In this document: piece by piece, positions 53,739 through 64,000 of the stretch
How the letters are laid out: every line of letters starts with the position of its first letter
Position numbering within the stretch: position 1 is the first letter of the stretch
Assembly (NCBI GenBank): GCA_907164885.2
Contig: OU015496.1
Location: 186,767,281 to 186,831,280, forward strand
Source: Dolomedes plantarius
Lineage: Eukaryota > Arthropoda > Arachnida > Araneae > Dolomedidae
Length of the DNA stretch: 64,000 bases
Direction: 5' to 3'
The notes under the pieces: model-generated
What the model was told of the DNA's origin: nothing
Databases searched by the model: none
The model's input: the letters and a program-made list of their open reading frames with translations, nothing else
Position numbers and translations under genes: made by a program

Positions 53739-54355
53739 CCCCCAAACGGTACAATGGTTTGAGACGAAATAGATGGTACGGTCGGATCGGATCCGACCCG
53801 ATCTCTCTCTCTCTTTTTTTTTTTTTTTTTTGATGAGGTTTTTGGTAGAAACAAGAACACAACAAGCATTTTTGTTGTATATTAACATTTATTGATAATA
53901 TTTTACATGAAATAAAACCCATTTTGTAAAAAAAATGACCAACGAATTGTAATTTTGCGAAACAAAAAAATCTCTTTGGTATTTACATAGAACGTTGTAT
54001 ATATTAGGTCTAATATGTAATTTAGTCTACCTAGTTTTAGAAGTTAGTGAAACGAACTTTCCGAGCACAAAAATGTAAAAAACAATATATACTGACAGTT
54101 TTGGCCTTCAAAATCGAAATAAAAAAATTACAAAATCTAAAATAAAAATTTTTTAAAACTGACTAGTGATCATGAATAATGTTTTTTCAACAAAGACACT
54201 CTTATTTACTTACTCCTGTATCTAGTAGGGTGGTTTAGTAGGTCTATCTGGTAGGGTTCCTTGTCAACTCGATCTCTTGCAATGAGAAGGGAGAGTGCGT
54301 GAGGGGGAAGACACCCCCTTGGGTCGAATCCGACCCCCACCGTACCGTTTGAGGG
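53739..54355 (+). mobile_element. piggyBac-like MITE with TTAA duplication, 617 bp
   Basis: TTAA at 53735-53738 and 54356-54359; ends CCCCCAAACGGTAC and (reverse) CCCTCAAACGGTACGG, with a GGATCCGACCC / GGTCGGATTCGACCC sub-terminal repeat. CCC ends and TTAA sites fit piggyBac. It holds a (CT)n-T(n) tract (53800-53830). No transposase. Confidence 0.88.
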
Positions 54356-54359
54356 TTAA

Positions 54360-54939
54360 AGGATGTCAAACCTCTCGTTTCAAGAACTTCAGAATTTTCC
54401 TGAGTTCTCAAACGCTGTTGAATATTTTCGGTAGTCGTTCAGTTCGAAATTTCCTCGTTCGCAATCATCATCCGATTTGTCATTTTGTGTTGCTTCTTGT
54501 AGTTTTATCTCAAACACAACGCTTGAAGTTGCTTCATTTTTTCCGATTACCGTTAAGTTTAAAATGCCTTATCATCATCGCAATCATCATCCGCTTCGCT
54601 ATTTTGAGCTGCTGCTTGTGCTTGTTTATCGAAGACATCTTCTGGACGTGACATGCCTCAACCTCCCCCACCGTTGGTAGTGGCGGATGAAGCATTCAGG
54701 AGGTCCCCAAACGCCATCAACTTTGAGGCCGACTTCTCCTAAATACTATTAATAAATATTATTTATTACTAAAGACATTTTATCACTTCCGATATGGAAA
54801 TTTTATTGGTCATTAGGTAGTAAAAACTTGCACAACGCCGTTTTTCTTTCGGCGAATGGCAAAAAGTCTATATAAAGATTATATCTGTTCCCGAGGGTAG
54901 CAGAATGTATCTCTTTTTAAAGCTGCTAACTTTCAGAGG
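54360..54939. other. No gene seen
   Basis: Short plus-strand frames exist at 54295-54680, but they run out of the MITE and repeat ATCATCATCCG words; no coding support. Confidence 0.45.
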
Positions 54940-54951
54940 CCCCTGACATTT

Positions 54952-55301
54952 ATTGTTGCTGTTGTTTCTTATGCCTCCTGGCTAGAAGTTCTAGACTTGG
55001 TCCATATAGGCTACGAGCTGAAGTGTGCGGCTCAGGTTTGAAATAGCACCACTAGGGTTGTGCTATTTCAAACCTGAGCTTAGCTAGCCCCCAATTTTGA
55101 CCGACCACCTTATGGGCGACATCTGGGGGATCGTACCCTCTCCCACCCTCACTGACCTTCATAGAGGGACTTTTCGGTCTTTGGATTTAACGTGCCCTTA
55201 TCCGGCCTAGACACGGATTTATTTAGCGTCGTGCGCCGGGATTCGATCCGAGCGCCCTCAGCACCGAAAGCCGGCACATTACCGCAAGGCCACCTTGAGC
55301 C
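54952..55301 (-). mobile_element. tRNA-derived SINE with perfect hairpin and CAA-rich tail
   Basis: Perfect 12-bp duplication CCCCTGACATTT (54940-54951, 55302-55313). Minus strand: head with GGTGGCCTTGCGGTAATG (A-box region) and GGATCGAATCCCGGC (B box), body with GTGTCTAGGCCGGATAAG, then a 20-bp-arm hairpin and the tail AAGAAACAACAGCAACAAT. Head nearly the same as that at 55590. Confidence 0.9.
55030..55079. repeat. Perfect hairpin, 20-bp arms, 10-nt loop
   Basis: GCTCAGGTTTGAAATAGCAC, loop CACTAGGGTT, then the exact complement. It lies in the tRNA-unrelated part of the SINE. Confidence 0.97.
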
Positions 55302-55589
55302 CCCCTGACATTTGGAAGCCCCAAGCGCGTGCTTCTTCCTGCCTGTGCCGCCATTGACTGTTGGTGAAAACACATAGTTTTTTTTTTCTTTAAACCAATT
55401 TCCCCATGAAAACCGTGCACGGATACTCTTCTAAAGTAATGGCGGGAGTTATCGAGAGGTAATGAGTAGGGGACAAGAATTTCTTACACTCGTTAAATGT
55501 TACTGAAAATAACACTTCCTCTTGTCAGTAACTTTTAACGTCGGGGTAATTTCAGTCGGTAGAATACCGTCATCAAGATTTTGAGACCA

Positions 55590-55819
55590 GGGCTTGTGGC
55601 GGCCCAGTGGTACAGCGAGCTGGTTTTCTGTGCTGAGGGTGCTCAGATCGAATCCCGGCGTTGCGCCACGAAAAAATGCCTCCGTTCGTGTAGTACCTTC
55701 ATAGGGGGTAATGCTGTCCGCCTATATGGTGCCCCCATAATAAAATGGACAGTAAAACTGCGGCGTAGTAAGCGCGAATGTTTGATTGCAAGTGCCTCCG
55801 CATTGGTAAAAAAAAAAAA
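55590..55819 (+). mobile_element. tRNA-derived SINE with poly-A tail, recent
   Basis: Perfect 15-bp duplication AAGATTTTGAGACCA (55575-55589, 55820-55834). A-box region GCGGCCCAGTGGTACAGCG, B box GATCGAATCCCGGCG, body, and a poly-A tail of about 13-14 bases. The exact flanks suggest a recent insertion by LINE machinery. Confidence 0.95.
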
Positions 55820-55834
55820 AAGATTTTGAGACCA

Positions 55835-56701
55835 TAGATGGATCCTTACCCCTGAGGGCGGTCAAGAAAGGTTATGGAACCGTTAATCAAAAAGTATCAC
55901 ACAATTTCCCACGAAAAAGATTATCGGCGTCGTGGAAAATAAGTAAATAAAATATAGCCAGACCAACTTACTAATTTTAAGGCTAACTATTCCGTAGGCC
56001 TAAAAGAGAAAGGAACTGATAGAATGTCTTTGGAGATAACACTTCCCCTCAACGCTGGGGTAGTTCATTTGATAGAATAATTGAAGTTTAGTAAAGCGGA
56101 GTTTGATTTTCCCCTCAGGCAGTTTATAAAGTTGATAGTTTGATGTCTATAGTTATACTCTCAAGTCGAGCAATAGATTTTCTGTTTACTATTTGCGCTG
56201 TGAATGAATTTCTTGCCACCGGAGTTCATTTTCAAAGATTGAGCCTGGTAGAATGTTTAGATTTCTTTACACAGCATTAAGTAATTTTCTCTGTTTTTAA
56301 TATCATATGTAAATGCCCCTTATTTTCTTCGCACCAATAAAAATTCTATAGGAGCAACATTTTGATAAAACGTTTGTAATATTAACTAAGTTTTGCAGCG
56401 TGGCATTTTTCTCATCGTCGCTATTTATAAAACATAACAATGATGTGGGGAAGAAAAAACTTTATCCATTGCTAAGATGCCGAAAGAATATATATGCACT
56501 TTTATACACCTATACAGTTATTTTTTAAATTAAAAGATTTTGTTTAACTTTTTTTCTGCTCCACCAAATACAATCACGAATCATTGTAATGGTTTATATT
56601 AACACGACAAGTAAGTGTGATTATGAAGCTAGACACTTTCTAATCCAATATTGGCTGGTTCAACACAAATATATTCTTGTACTGTAGAACAAACGAAAAA
56701 T
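55835..56701. other. No gene seen
   Basis: Unique AT-rich sequence. TAATGTCTTTGGAGATAACACTTC-like words at 56020 echo ATGTTACTGAAAATAACACTTCC at 55497, suggesting an old short duplication around the SINE. Confidence 0.4.
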
Positions 56702-56712
56702 TTATTTCTTTG

Positions 56713-56879
56713 GTTTGGAGCGCTATGGTAAACTTTTTGCTACACGAGGGATAATTAAACCGGGATCTACAGTTTAAAGCTGATTCCAAACGGCTACAAA
56801 TATCCATGCCAACAGTGGGACTCGAACCCACGGGATCTGAAACGAATGCCAGCGGCCCTAGCCATTCGGCCACCTGGCC
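56713..56879 (-). mobile_element. tRNA-derived SINE (CCAAACC-tail family)
   Basis: Perfect 11-bp duplication TTATTTCTTTG (56702-56712, 56880-56890). Minus strand: GGCCGAATGGCTAGGGC, GGGTTCGAGTCCCACT, end GCGCTCCAAACC. Full-length reference for the copies at 19978 and 23103. Confidence 0.95.
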
Positions 56880-57066
56880 TTATTTCTTTGAGAAGACTGG
56901 GGGAACGATAGCTCCAAACGATTACTTACAAACGATTTTGTAAATTTACAAGAATTAGTGCGGCGAGTAGATACTAGTTGAAATCCAGCGACAGCTTAAA
57001 GTATACTGGGTAAAAAATAACAGAATTACACACGTTGAGCCACACGAGACGTCAATTTGACGTATA

Positions 57067-57148
57067 CAGTGAAACTTCTCGAAGGAGGCCATTTATGATT
57101 CCAAAAAAAAAGTGGCCGTTTTAAGTGCCGGCTGAAGAAGTTTAACTG
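57067..57148 (+). mobile_element. Very small pogo-like MITE, 82 bp
   Basis: TA at 57065-57066 and 57149-57150; ends CAGTGAAACTTCTCGAAGG and (reverse) CAGTTAAACTTCTTCAGCC. Relative of 8255-8340. Confidence 0.85.
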
Positions 57149-57940
57149 TAGTCAATATCTAACAACCATTATACCAATAAATTGTTTCAAGAGTTTTTTA
57201 ATGGTTACAAAGACAAAATGGTTACAAAGACATATAATTATTATTATAGTTCTTTTAATTGAGCCTGAAAACTAACAGCTGTCCGCCAAGACATCTGTCT
57301 CATAAAAGAGTTAAAAAGTTTAAAGAGTTTAAGTAACCCTGATGTTATAATAATGCACGTGACATTGCGTTGTCTCCATTGTTTTCCGCGGCTCCATCAC
57401 GTCCGAGGACGAAATCTGCTTAGGAACATGCATGTCTACATCTCTCTATAATAGATGAGGTTTGCGAGCCTTTGTAGGTCATTTCACCCCCGAGGAGCTG
57501 AAAATCGAAAGTTACAACCGAGAGCTAGTCGGCTATTTTCGGGGGCAGCTGTTCATTTGCATCCCTCTTCCTCCCCAACGAAATTCGTGATGCGATCCAA
57601 CTCTTTGGCGACCTTGCGCCCCAAAGTAAGCCAACGAACACCTGCACTACGCTCGGATGTGTGACGTTCTGCCGTGGAGCTATTTTCGGCACATTCTCGA
57701 TTATACGAGCTTCGGAGTACTGATAATTGGAATTGAGACTGGTCATCCGTCGACATCACAGATCTTTAATCCCCGCATATTTAGCCACGGGGAATTTTCC
57801 TCTCTGTATTATCGAATCAAAGATCAACAAAATTTTATTCATATATTTATTTTTTAAACATTAGTAATTTTTTTTTTCATATCAGGTAGATGTTCAATTA
57901 AAGAGCACGTAGTTATTAAAGTTTTGAATTTTTGGTTGTT
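57149..57940. other. No gene firmly seen
   Basis: 57350-57680 is GC-richer and open on both strands for about 70 codons, but neither strand gives a recognisable protein. Confidence 0.4.
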
Positions 57941-57950
57941 AGATGTCATT

Positions 57951-58091
57951 GTTGAGGTTGAGGTCAAGTCAGTATTCATCCCTAGTGGTACCTCGCCTTA
58001 AAGTGAAGCTCCTTACTACCCTTCACCAAGGACCAAGGTCCTTTGGACTTGGTGTAGGCTTTCCTACACCAAGTGGATTGGAAACAACAAC
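57951..58091 (+). mobile_element. Short SINE-like insertion with hairpin and CAA tail
   Basis: Perfect 10-bp duplication AGATGTCATT (57941-57950, 58092-58101). No A/B boxes, so probably a 5'-truncated copy. The 3' part has the hairpin ACTTGGTGTAGG-CTTT-CCTACACCAAGT and the tail GGAAACAACAAC, like the SINE at 54952. Confidence 0.75.
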
Positions 58092-58372
58092 AGATGTCAT
58101 TATATTATTGAGTCTATTGCTTCAAATTTAAAATCGTCTATAGCAAAAATTAAAATAAAAAGATTTTGTAAAACACGCGCATCGTGTTTAAAAGCCTATT
58201 TTTAAAGTACAGAAAAATTTGCGTTTGCTAATCAGTGATTAGAAAAGGATTGAGAGGAATGCCCAAAAGCTTAACTTAGGGTTAGAATATCTGCGAAGTC
58301 AACAAGTGCGCCACTCTAAGCAAAATTTCAAAATAAGGAACACGATACTAAAACGCAGGTCTTACTAGATAA

Positions 58373-58556
58373 TAGTGGCGCACCCAGGATTTTTTCTTGG
58401 GGGGGGCCCGAGATGAATGGATAAAAATATTTATAATGCATGGGGGGGGGCCGAGATGAACGAATAAAAATATTTATAATGCAAAATCAATATTTATACT
58501 TCTTTGGAGGGGCGGGGGCAGGGCTCCCTGGGCCCCCCCTCCTGGGTGTGCCACTG
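58373..58556 (+). mobile_element. hAT-type MITE, 184 bp
   Basis: Starts TAGTGGCGCACCCAGG (first C changed to T), ends CCTGGGTGTGCCACTG; flanks CTAGATAA and CTAGATAT. An internal ~55-bp unit with GGGGGGGCCGAGATGAA occurs twice. Confidence 0.87.
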
Positions 58557-59287
58557 CTAGATATAAACCTCATACAGACGATTTTTAATGGTCCATGAGA
58601 TAAGCCTGAGTCTCCGATTGTCTGTAAGTGGATAGTTCGTTCTGGCCTATTCACATAGAATCCGTCAGTATCAGAGTTAAAGATTTCGTTGGCGCTGATT
58701 AGTTAAATGGGTCAATGATTGGTATCTGATTAGTTAAAAAAATTTAAGCTAACGCTGACGGATTTTATGTGAACAGGCCCTTAGGCAGACTATTCGAACA
58801 TGGTCTAAAGAAAAAGTTTAGAAATACAAATTGTGTTTGGAAAAATGTCATCATGGCTTTAAAACAAAGGAATGTAACAGGATTTCCATCAGACGAAAAT
58901 CAGAGAATCTATGTCAATTTTATTATTATTTAATTTGGATCCTTTTTGATTCCGCATTGTGGTCCATACAAATTTCTGATTACACAATTTTTTACGGTAT
59001 ACTGATGTGTTTTTGGACTGTCCATGTTCTACGTGTACGCCCGTGAATTAATTGAGACACGTATTATCAAGAGTTTAGTCGATTTCAAAAATAAATTAAG
59101 CAAATACGCGTTCAATTAGCCCATGTTAACAACGGGGAAAATATTCTGTTGTCTGCTACGAACCTTGTATAACTATTCCAGCCCTAGTTTTAATTATCCG
59201 GTTTTTCCCGAGCTACTTATATCTGGAACAACAACGTATGTGGAAAACAGGAAAATCTAAACAATTGCAATTGAAGTTTATTCATGA
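58557..59287. other. No gene seen
   Basis: Contains two related stretches, GATTAGTTAAATGG and GATTAGTTAAAAAA (about 58697 and 58728), otherwise nothing. Confidence 0.45.
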
Positions 59288-59951
59288 CTAGCTGAAACCC
59301 CGCGCTTCGCTACGGAGTACATTCAAATTAAATTCAACGGTCAACGTATGCAATTTATGGCAAAAAATAAATATATATATTTATAATAAATGCGATGATC
59401 AATGTATACAATTGATGTAAAATATATATCTATCTATATATATATATATTTATAAAAAAATCGTAAGGGATATGCATTTTTTTTTTATAATATCCAATCG
59501 TCTGCTGCATTAGAAAGAGAAAAAAAAATTTTTTTTGTCTATTTAGTTGTTACGCACGTGACGATAAATTTATTGAAAGTACCAGAAAAAGAAATCACGT
59601 GATCAGCATTTAATAAATTAAATTCTAAAAATTAATCTTTAAAAATTCACCAAAAATCAGGAAATGGAGATAAAAATTCGAAAAAAATTTCATTTTGAAG
59701 GAATTTTTATGATCTTACTCGTGATATAAATTTTATAACCCTCAATGTATTATTTTAAATGCAAACGTAAAAAAATTTAAAAAACAGCTTAAAAATTTAA
59801 TTTTAAAAAAATCTAAGAAGAATTTTTGAAAAATCTTTCTTAGTGCACCCCTACACTATTAGAAGAATCGCCATGCAAAATTTCAGCCCTTTAGGTCCAG
59901 CGGTTTGGTCTGTGCGTTGTATGTCAGTCAGTCAGTCAGTCAGTGAATGAA
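59288..59951 (-). mobile_element. Helitron, truncated at the 5' end
   Basis: Plus strand A-CTAGCTGAAACCCCGCGC and the whole family body up to the CAGTCAGTCAGTCAGTGAATG repeats, where it stops; GTTACGGAACTG and the TC end are missing. Confidence 0.9.
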
Positions 59952-61117
59952 TTACACATAATATCTTTTGGTCTAATGATTTATTATGTTATTTTTAGAA
60001 CAATGGAAACAACAGTCTAAGACAGAGATTCCCAATCTTTTTACGTTTGCGGCACCCCTGGGAATGAGATTAGAAACTAGGGGCACCCGTTTTAGACTTT
60101 TAGTTTTTTCAATTTCTTAAAAATTAAATCGATGTGGAATATATATAATCAGGAAAATGTTAAATTTAAGTTCAAATAAATGCTTGCTGATTTTATTCAT
60201 TTGTTGAAATGTATAAGTAAAAAACACAAGGATAGAACACATTGTAACAGCACGTAAAACCTTCTGGGACAATACTTGCAGCAGGGGATTAAAAAAAAAC
60301 ATCTGTCGGGCTGAAGAAACGATCAGTGTGTCCCTCATCGAATTTTAACATTCTTTGGATCTGGGGCCTTAAGCCCCATAAACTTTCCCGAAAGCTTGGG
60401 ATAATCTGTGGGTTAAAAATCATTGACCACCTTGGGACTCCTAAACCTGTCACTTGGTGGCAGTTATTCAGATATTTTGACGTTACAGAAGACATAAGTT
60501 TTCACTAAACGACCCATCGGACTGATCCAAAACGCGGTCTGTCAACGGGAGTTAATCCCACACTCCTCTCTCGAAAACAAGCGTTTTCTCAGAAGGACTC
60601 CCACGTCTCAGCTAAGGAATTCTAGCAGGATATATAATCCAGACTTTTTTCGATGGACGAGCGGCCACACGAATTTTTGCCTCCCGAAAAGCTAAACTTG
60701 TTGAGAGGAGAAGCTTACTGTTTAAATCTTTTGTAACCAGACGTCTCGTCCAGCTGTAAACTGTTCAAATCAACGTTCAAACTGTTAAGTTTTAATTCCA
60801 TATTAAATCTGTTAAGTTTTAGTAAAATTCTGGCCTGTTCATTTAAACATCAGAAACCAATCGGACATTGTTTACTATTTGCCACGAAATGGATCAGAAG
60901 CCTCAGCCACTCCCCAGAAGTTGTTACAACATTAATGCATTTTCAAAAATAGCCATGGAATTCAGTATAGTTATACACTATAGGACTACAATAGAAAATC
61001 TCAAAAAAGAGTGCTTTATTATCATGAGACTTACGACGGATTCTTAGAGCACAAATGTTTGATATCAGGTCTAGTAGTTATGAGTGCGAAATCAGCTAAT
61101 TCATCCTTATGAAAGAA

Positions 61118-61993
<876 letters not shown>

Positions 61994-62780
61994 CTAGCTG
62001 AAAACCCGCACTTCGCTACGGAGTACATTCAAAGTAAAAACATCGGTGAATGTATGCAATTAATGCCAATATATATATAATAAATACGACGATCAATGTA
62101 TATAATTGATGTAAAATATATATATATATATATTTATAAAAAAATCGTAAGGGATATTTTTATAGACAAAATAATGTAGAAGAAGATATTCAAATTAAAT
62201 CTAATATAAAGAATACTAAAGAATATAGTACAGTTAATATAGTACAGTTTCTAGAACATTTCTTTTACTGTATTTTAATATTTTTTTGGATAATGTCCAA
62301 TCGTCTGCCGCATTAGCAAGAAAAAAAAATTTTTTGTCTATTTAGTTTTTATGCACGTGACGATAAATTTATTTAAAGTACCAGAAAAAGAAGTCACGTG
62401 ATCAGCATTTAATAAATTAAATTCTAAAAATTAATCTTTAAAAATTCACCAAAAATCAGGAAATGAAGGTAAAGATTCGAAAAAGATTTCATTTTAAAGG
62501 AATTTTAATGATCTTTCTCGTGATATAAATTTTATAACCCTCAAATTATTATTTTAAATGCAAACTTAAAAAAAGTAAAAAAAACAGCTTAAAAATTTAA
62601 TTAAAAAAAATCTAAGAAGAATTTTTCAAAAATCTCTCTTAGTGCACCCCTACACTATAAGAAGAATCGCCATGCAAAATTTCAGCCCTTTAGGTCCAGC
62701 GGTTTGGTCTGTGCGTTGTATGGCAGTCAGTCAGTGAATGAATGAATGAGTCAGTTACGGAACTGTTTTATATATATAGA
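61994..62780 (-). mobile_element. Helitron, head-to-tail with the previous one
   Basis: CTAG at 61994-61997 follows the terminal GA of the preceding element with no spacer; the 5' end TATATATAGA at 62780 is followed by T. Same family; differs from its neighbour by many substitutions and a 60-bp stretch (GTACAGTTAATATAGTACAG). Confidence 0.93.
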
Positions 62781-62807
62781 TTAATGGATCTGTGTTATAA
62801 TCTGTCG

Positions 62808-63528
62808 CAGGGGTTCTTAAATTTATGTAGTCCCAGGACCCCCTCTTGAGCAACATTTTTTTTTGCAGACCCCATCGCAACCCTAGGCATTTTACGTCGT
62901 ACTTGAGACTTAGTTTGTGGCTCAATAATCTCACGGGCATTACGTTAGAATAAATATTGGTAAAAATGTATCGCTGGTTATTTTAACAAATTGTCTTGCG
63001 CATTTATAGTGATGAACATTTTTATTAGAATATAGAATAAAAAACATAAAATGAATAAAAATAGTAGTAAAAGGAATTTTAAAGGTTACAAATCATAATA
63101 CATTAAACTCATACAAACATTTCTTGGTAAAATATTGGTCCAAATAGTTCTCATTGTATGTTTTCTGTAAATAATTTTTACTTAGTGACATGGGTGCAGT
63201 AGTGTTCTTGAAACCACCCCCGAGTCACCAGTCTCGCAATAGTCACAACAATGCAAAAAATTGCATTATTGTATTTATTTTTCCTTATTTGCAGTTGAAT
63301 AAAAAAATAATTAAATTCTTACTAATTATTGTGTAGTTATGTTAATAACTAGTTAAGTAAAAACAAATACAAAAACTTTTGACCATGTAGGATTTTTATT
63401 AAATGAGTTATTTGAATAAAAGCAAAAAGTTAGGAGATGTAAAGTTAATGCCAAAATTGTTTCACGGACCCCTGGTGATGGGCTACGCGGACCCCAGGGG
63501 TCCGCGGACCACAGTTTAATAACCTATG
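62808..63528 (+). mobile_element. hAT-type MITE, 721 bp
   Basis: Starts CAGGGGTTCTTAAATTTATG; the right end is CAGTTTAATAACCTATG (a degraded CAGTTTAAGAACCCCTG). Flanks ATCTGTCG (62800-62807) and ATCTATCG (63529-63536). CGCGGACCCCAGGGGTCCGCG lies near the right end as a palindrome (63486-63506 region). Confidence 0.85.
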
Positions 63529-63582
63529 ATCTATCGGGTTTTTTTCGTTTGTCCCAAAAAAATATCGCGACATCCCTTGCCT

Positions 63583-63650
63583 CATGGTACCCTATCTCAT
63601 GGTACCCTAAAATTATCTCATGGTATCCTAATTATCTCATGGTACCCTAA
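63583..63650 (+). repeat. Short tandem repeat (CTCATGGTACCCTA)
   Basis: Four copies of a 14-bp word with variable AATTAT spacers, inside the right part of the hAT element. Confidence 0.9.
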
Positions 63651-63689
63651 AGGGCTGCGACCCTCCTATTGGAAAACACTGGTCTAAGA

Positions 63690-64000
63690 CATTAAAAATC
63701 ATTTCTTATGTTGTTCATGTTTTATAAATCTGCTGTGAATTTTAAATTTCATTTTAACCCTAATAGAACCAGTAAAATAAGCATTTAAAGTTATTAAGTC
63801 TTGGTACATTCTATTCAATAATATACATGTCATAATTGTACAACATTAATATGAAACACTAAACAAAAAGTTTGACGTGATGACCATTAGCAAGTCATTT
63901 CGGGATGGCCCTTTTCTTTTTTTTCGTCTTCCTATCTATCCCTCTTTATTAGTTACGTATTTTAAATGAAAAATCAGCTTTAACATCATAATTTCAAACT
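63690..64000. other. No gene seen
   Basis: AT-rich sequence to the window end without recognisable features. Confidence 0.5.

Overview
This is a repeat-dominated stretch of a eukaryotic nuclear genome. It is AT-rich, almost free of long open frames, and packed with animal DNA transposons (Tc1/mariner, pogo, hAT, piggyBac-like and Helitron) and tRNA-derived SINEs. The transposase types and the repeated non-autonomous families suggest an arthropod. My impression is an arachnid such as a spider, but that rests on remembered similarity of the Tc1 transposases and not on any search. There is no operon structure, CRISPR array or prokaryotic gene organisation.

Probable host coding sequence is scarce. 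At the left edge (3-1031) lies the 3' part of a lysine-rich, low-complexity protein, with an apparent change of coding frame near position 790. At 22799-22943 there is a convincing terminal coding exon on the + strand: polypyrimidine tract and AG acceptor, GC3-rich codons, stop codon. It is followed by a long 3' UTR that carries a SINE and a poly(A) signal at 23726. A short minus-strand open segment at 4747-5040 might be another exon. The genes themselves are not recognised.

The rest is layered transposons. Region by region: 2.2-4.7 kb, a TTAA-type MITE broken by a Helitron piece, then a complete Helitron; 5.4-8.3 kb, hAT and pogo MITEs; 9.7-11.2 kb, a SINE and an unexplained GC-rich tandem repeat with a perfect palindrome; 11.7-16.1 kb, an intact Tc1 element and a dead sister copy sitting in the terminus of a Helitron; 17.8-21 kb, hAT elements and a SINE split by a MITE; 21.5-23.8 kb, Helitron, pogo MITE and host exon; 23.9-26.7 kb, a decayed hAT transposase broken by a hAT MITE and a DD36E Tc1 element; 26.8-28.3 kb, a candidate solo LTR and a 122-bp triplication; 28.9-32.3 kb, a LINE remnant split by a pogo MITE, then a triple nest (mariner > TTAA MITE > Helitron); 34.4-35.1 kb, a 359-bp tandem duplication; 37.5-41.5 kb, mariner, Tc1, Helitron and hAT relics; 43.8-47.8 kb, two hAT elements inserted side by side in one 8-bp target, the first invaded by two Helitrons; 49.3-51.6 kb, a pogo relic with a PCNA-box tail and a Helitron; 53.7-58.6 kb, a piggyBac-like MITE, SINEs and small MITEs; 59.3-63.7 kb, a hAT element with exact 8-bp duplication containing two head-to-tail Helitrons and a further hAT MITE.

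Because so many elements retain exact target-site duplications, their relative ages can be read directly. The non-autonomous families could have been mobilised by transposases like those seen here (intact Tc1 at 11798-12838; dead Tc1, hAT, pogo, mariner and Helitron helicase remnants), but that pairing is inferred and not shown.
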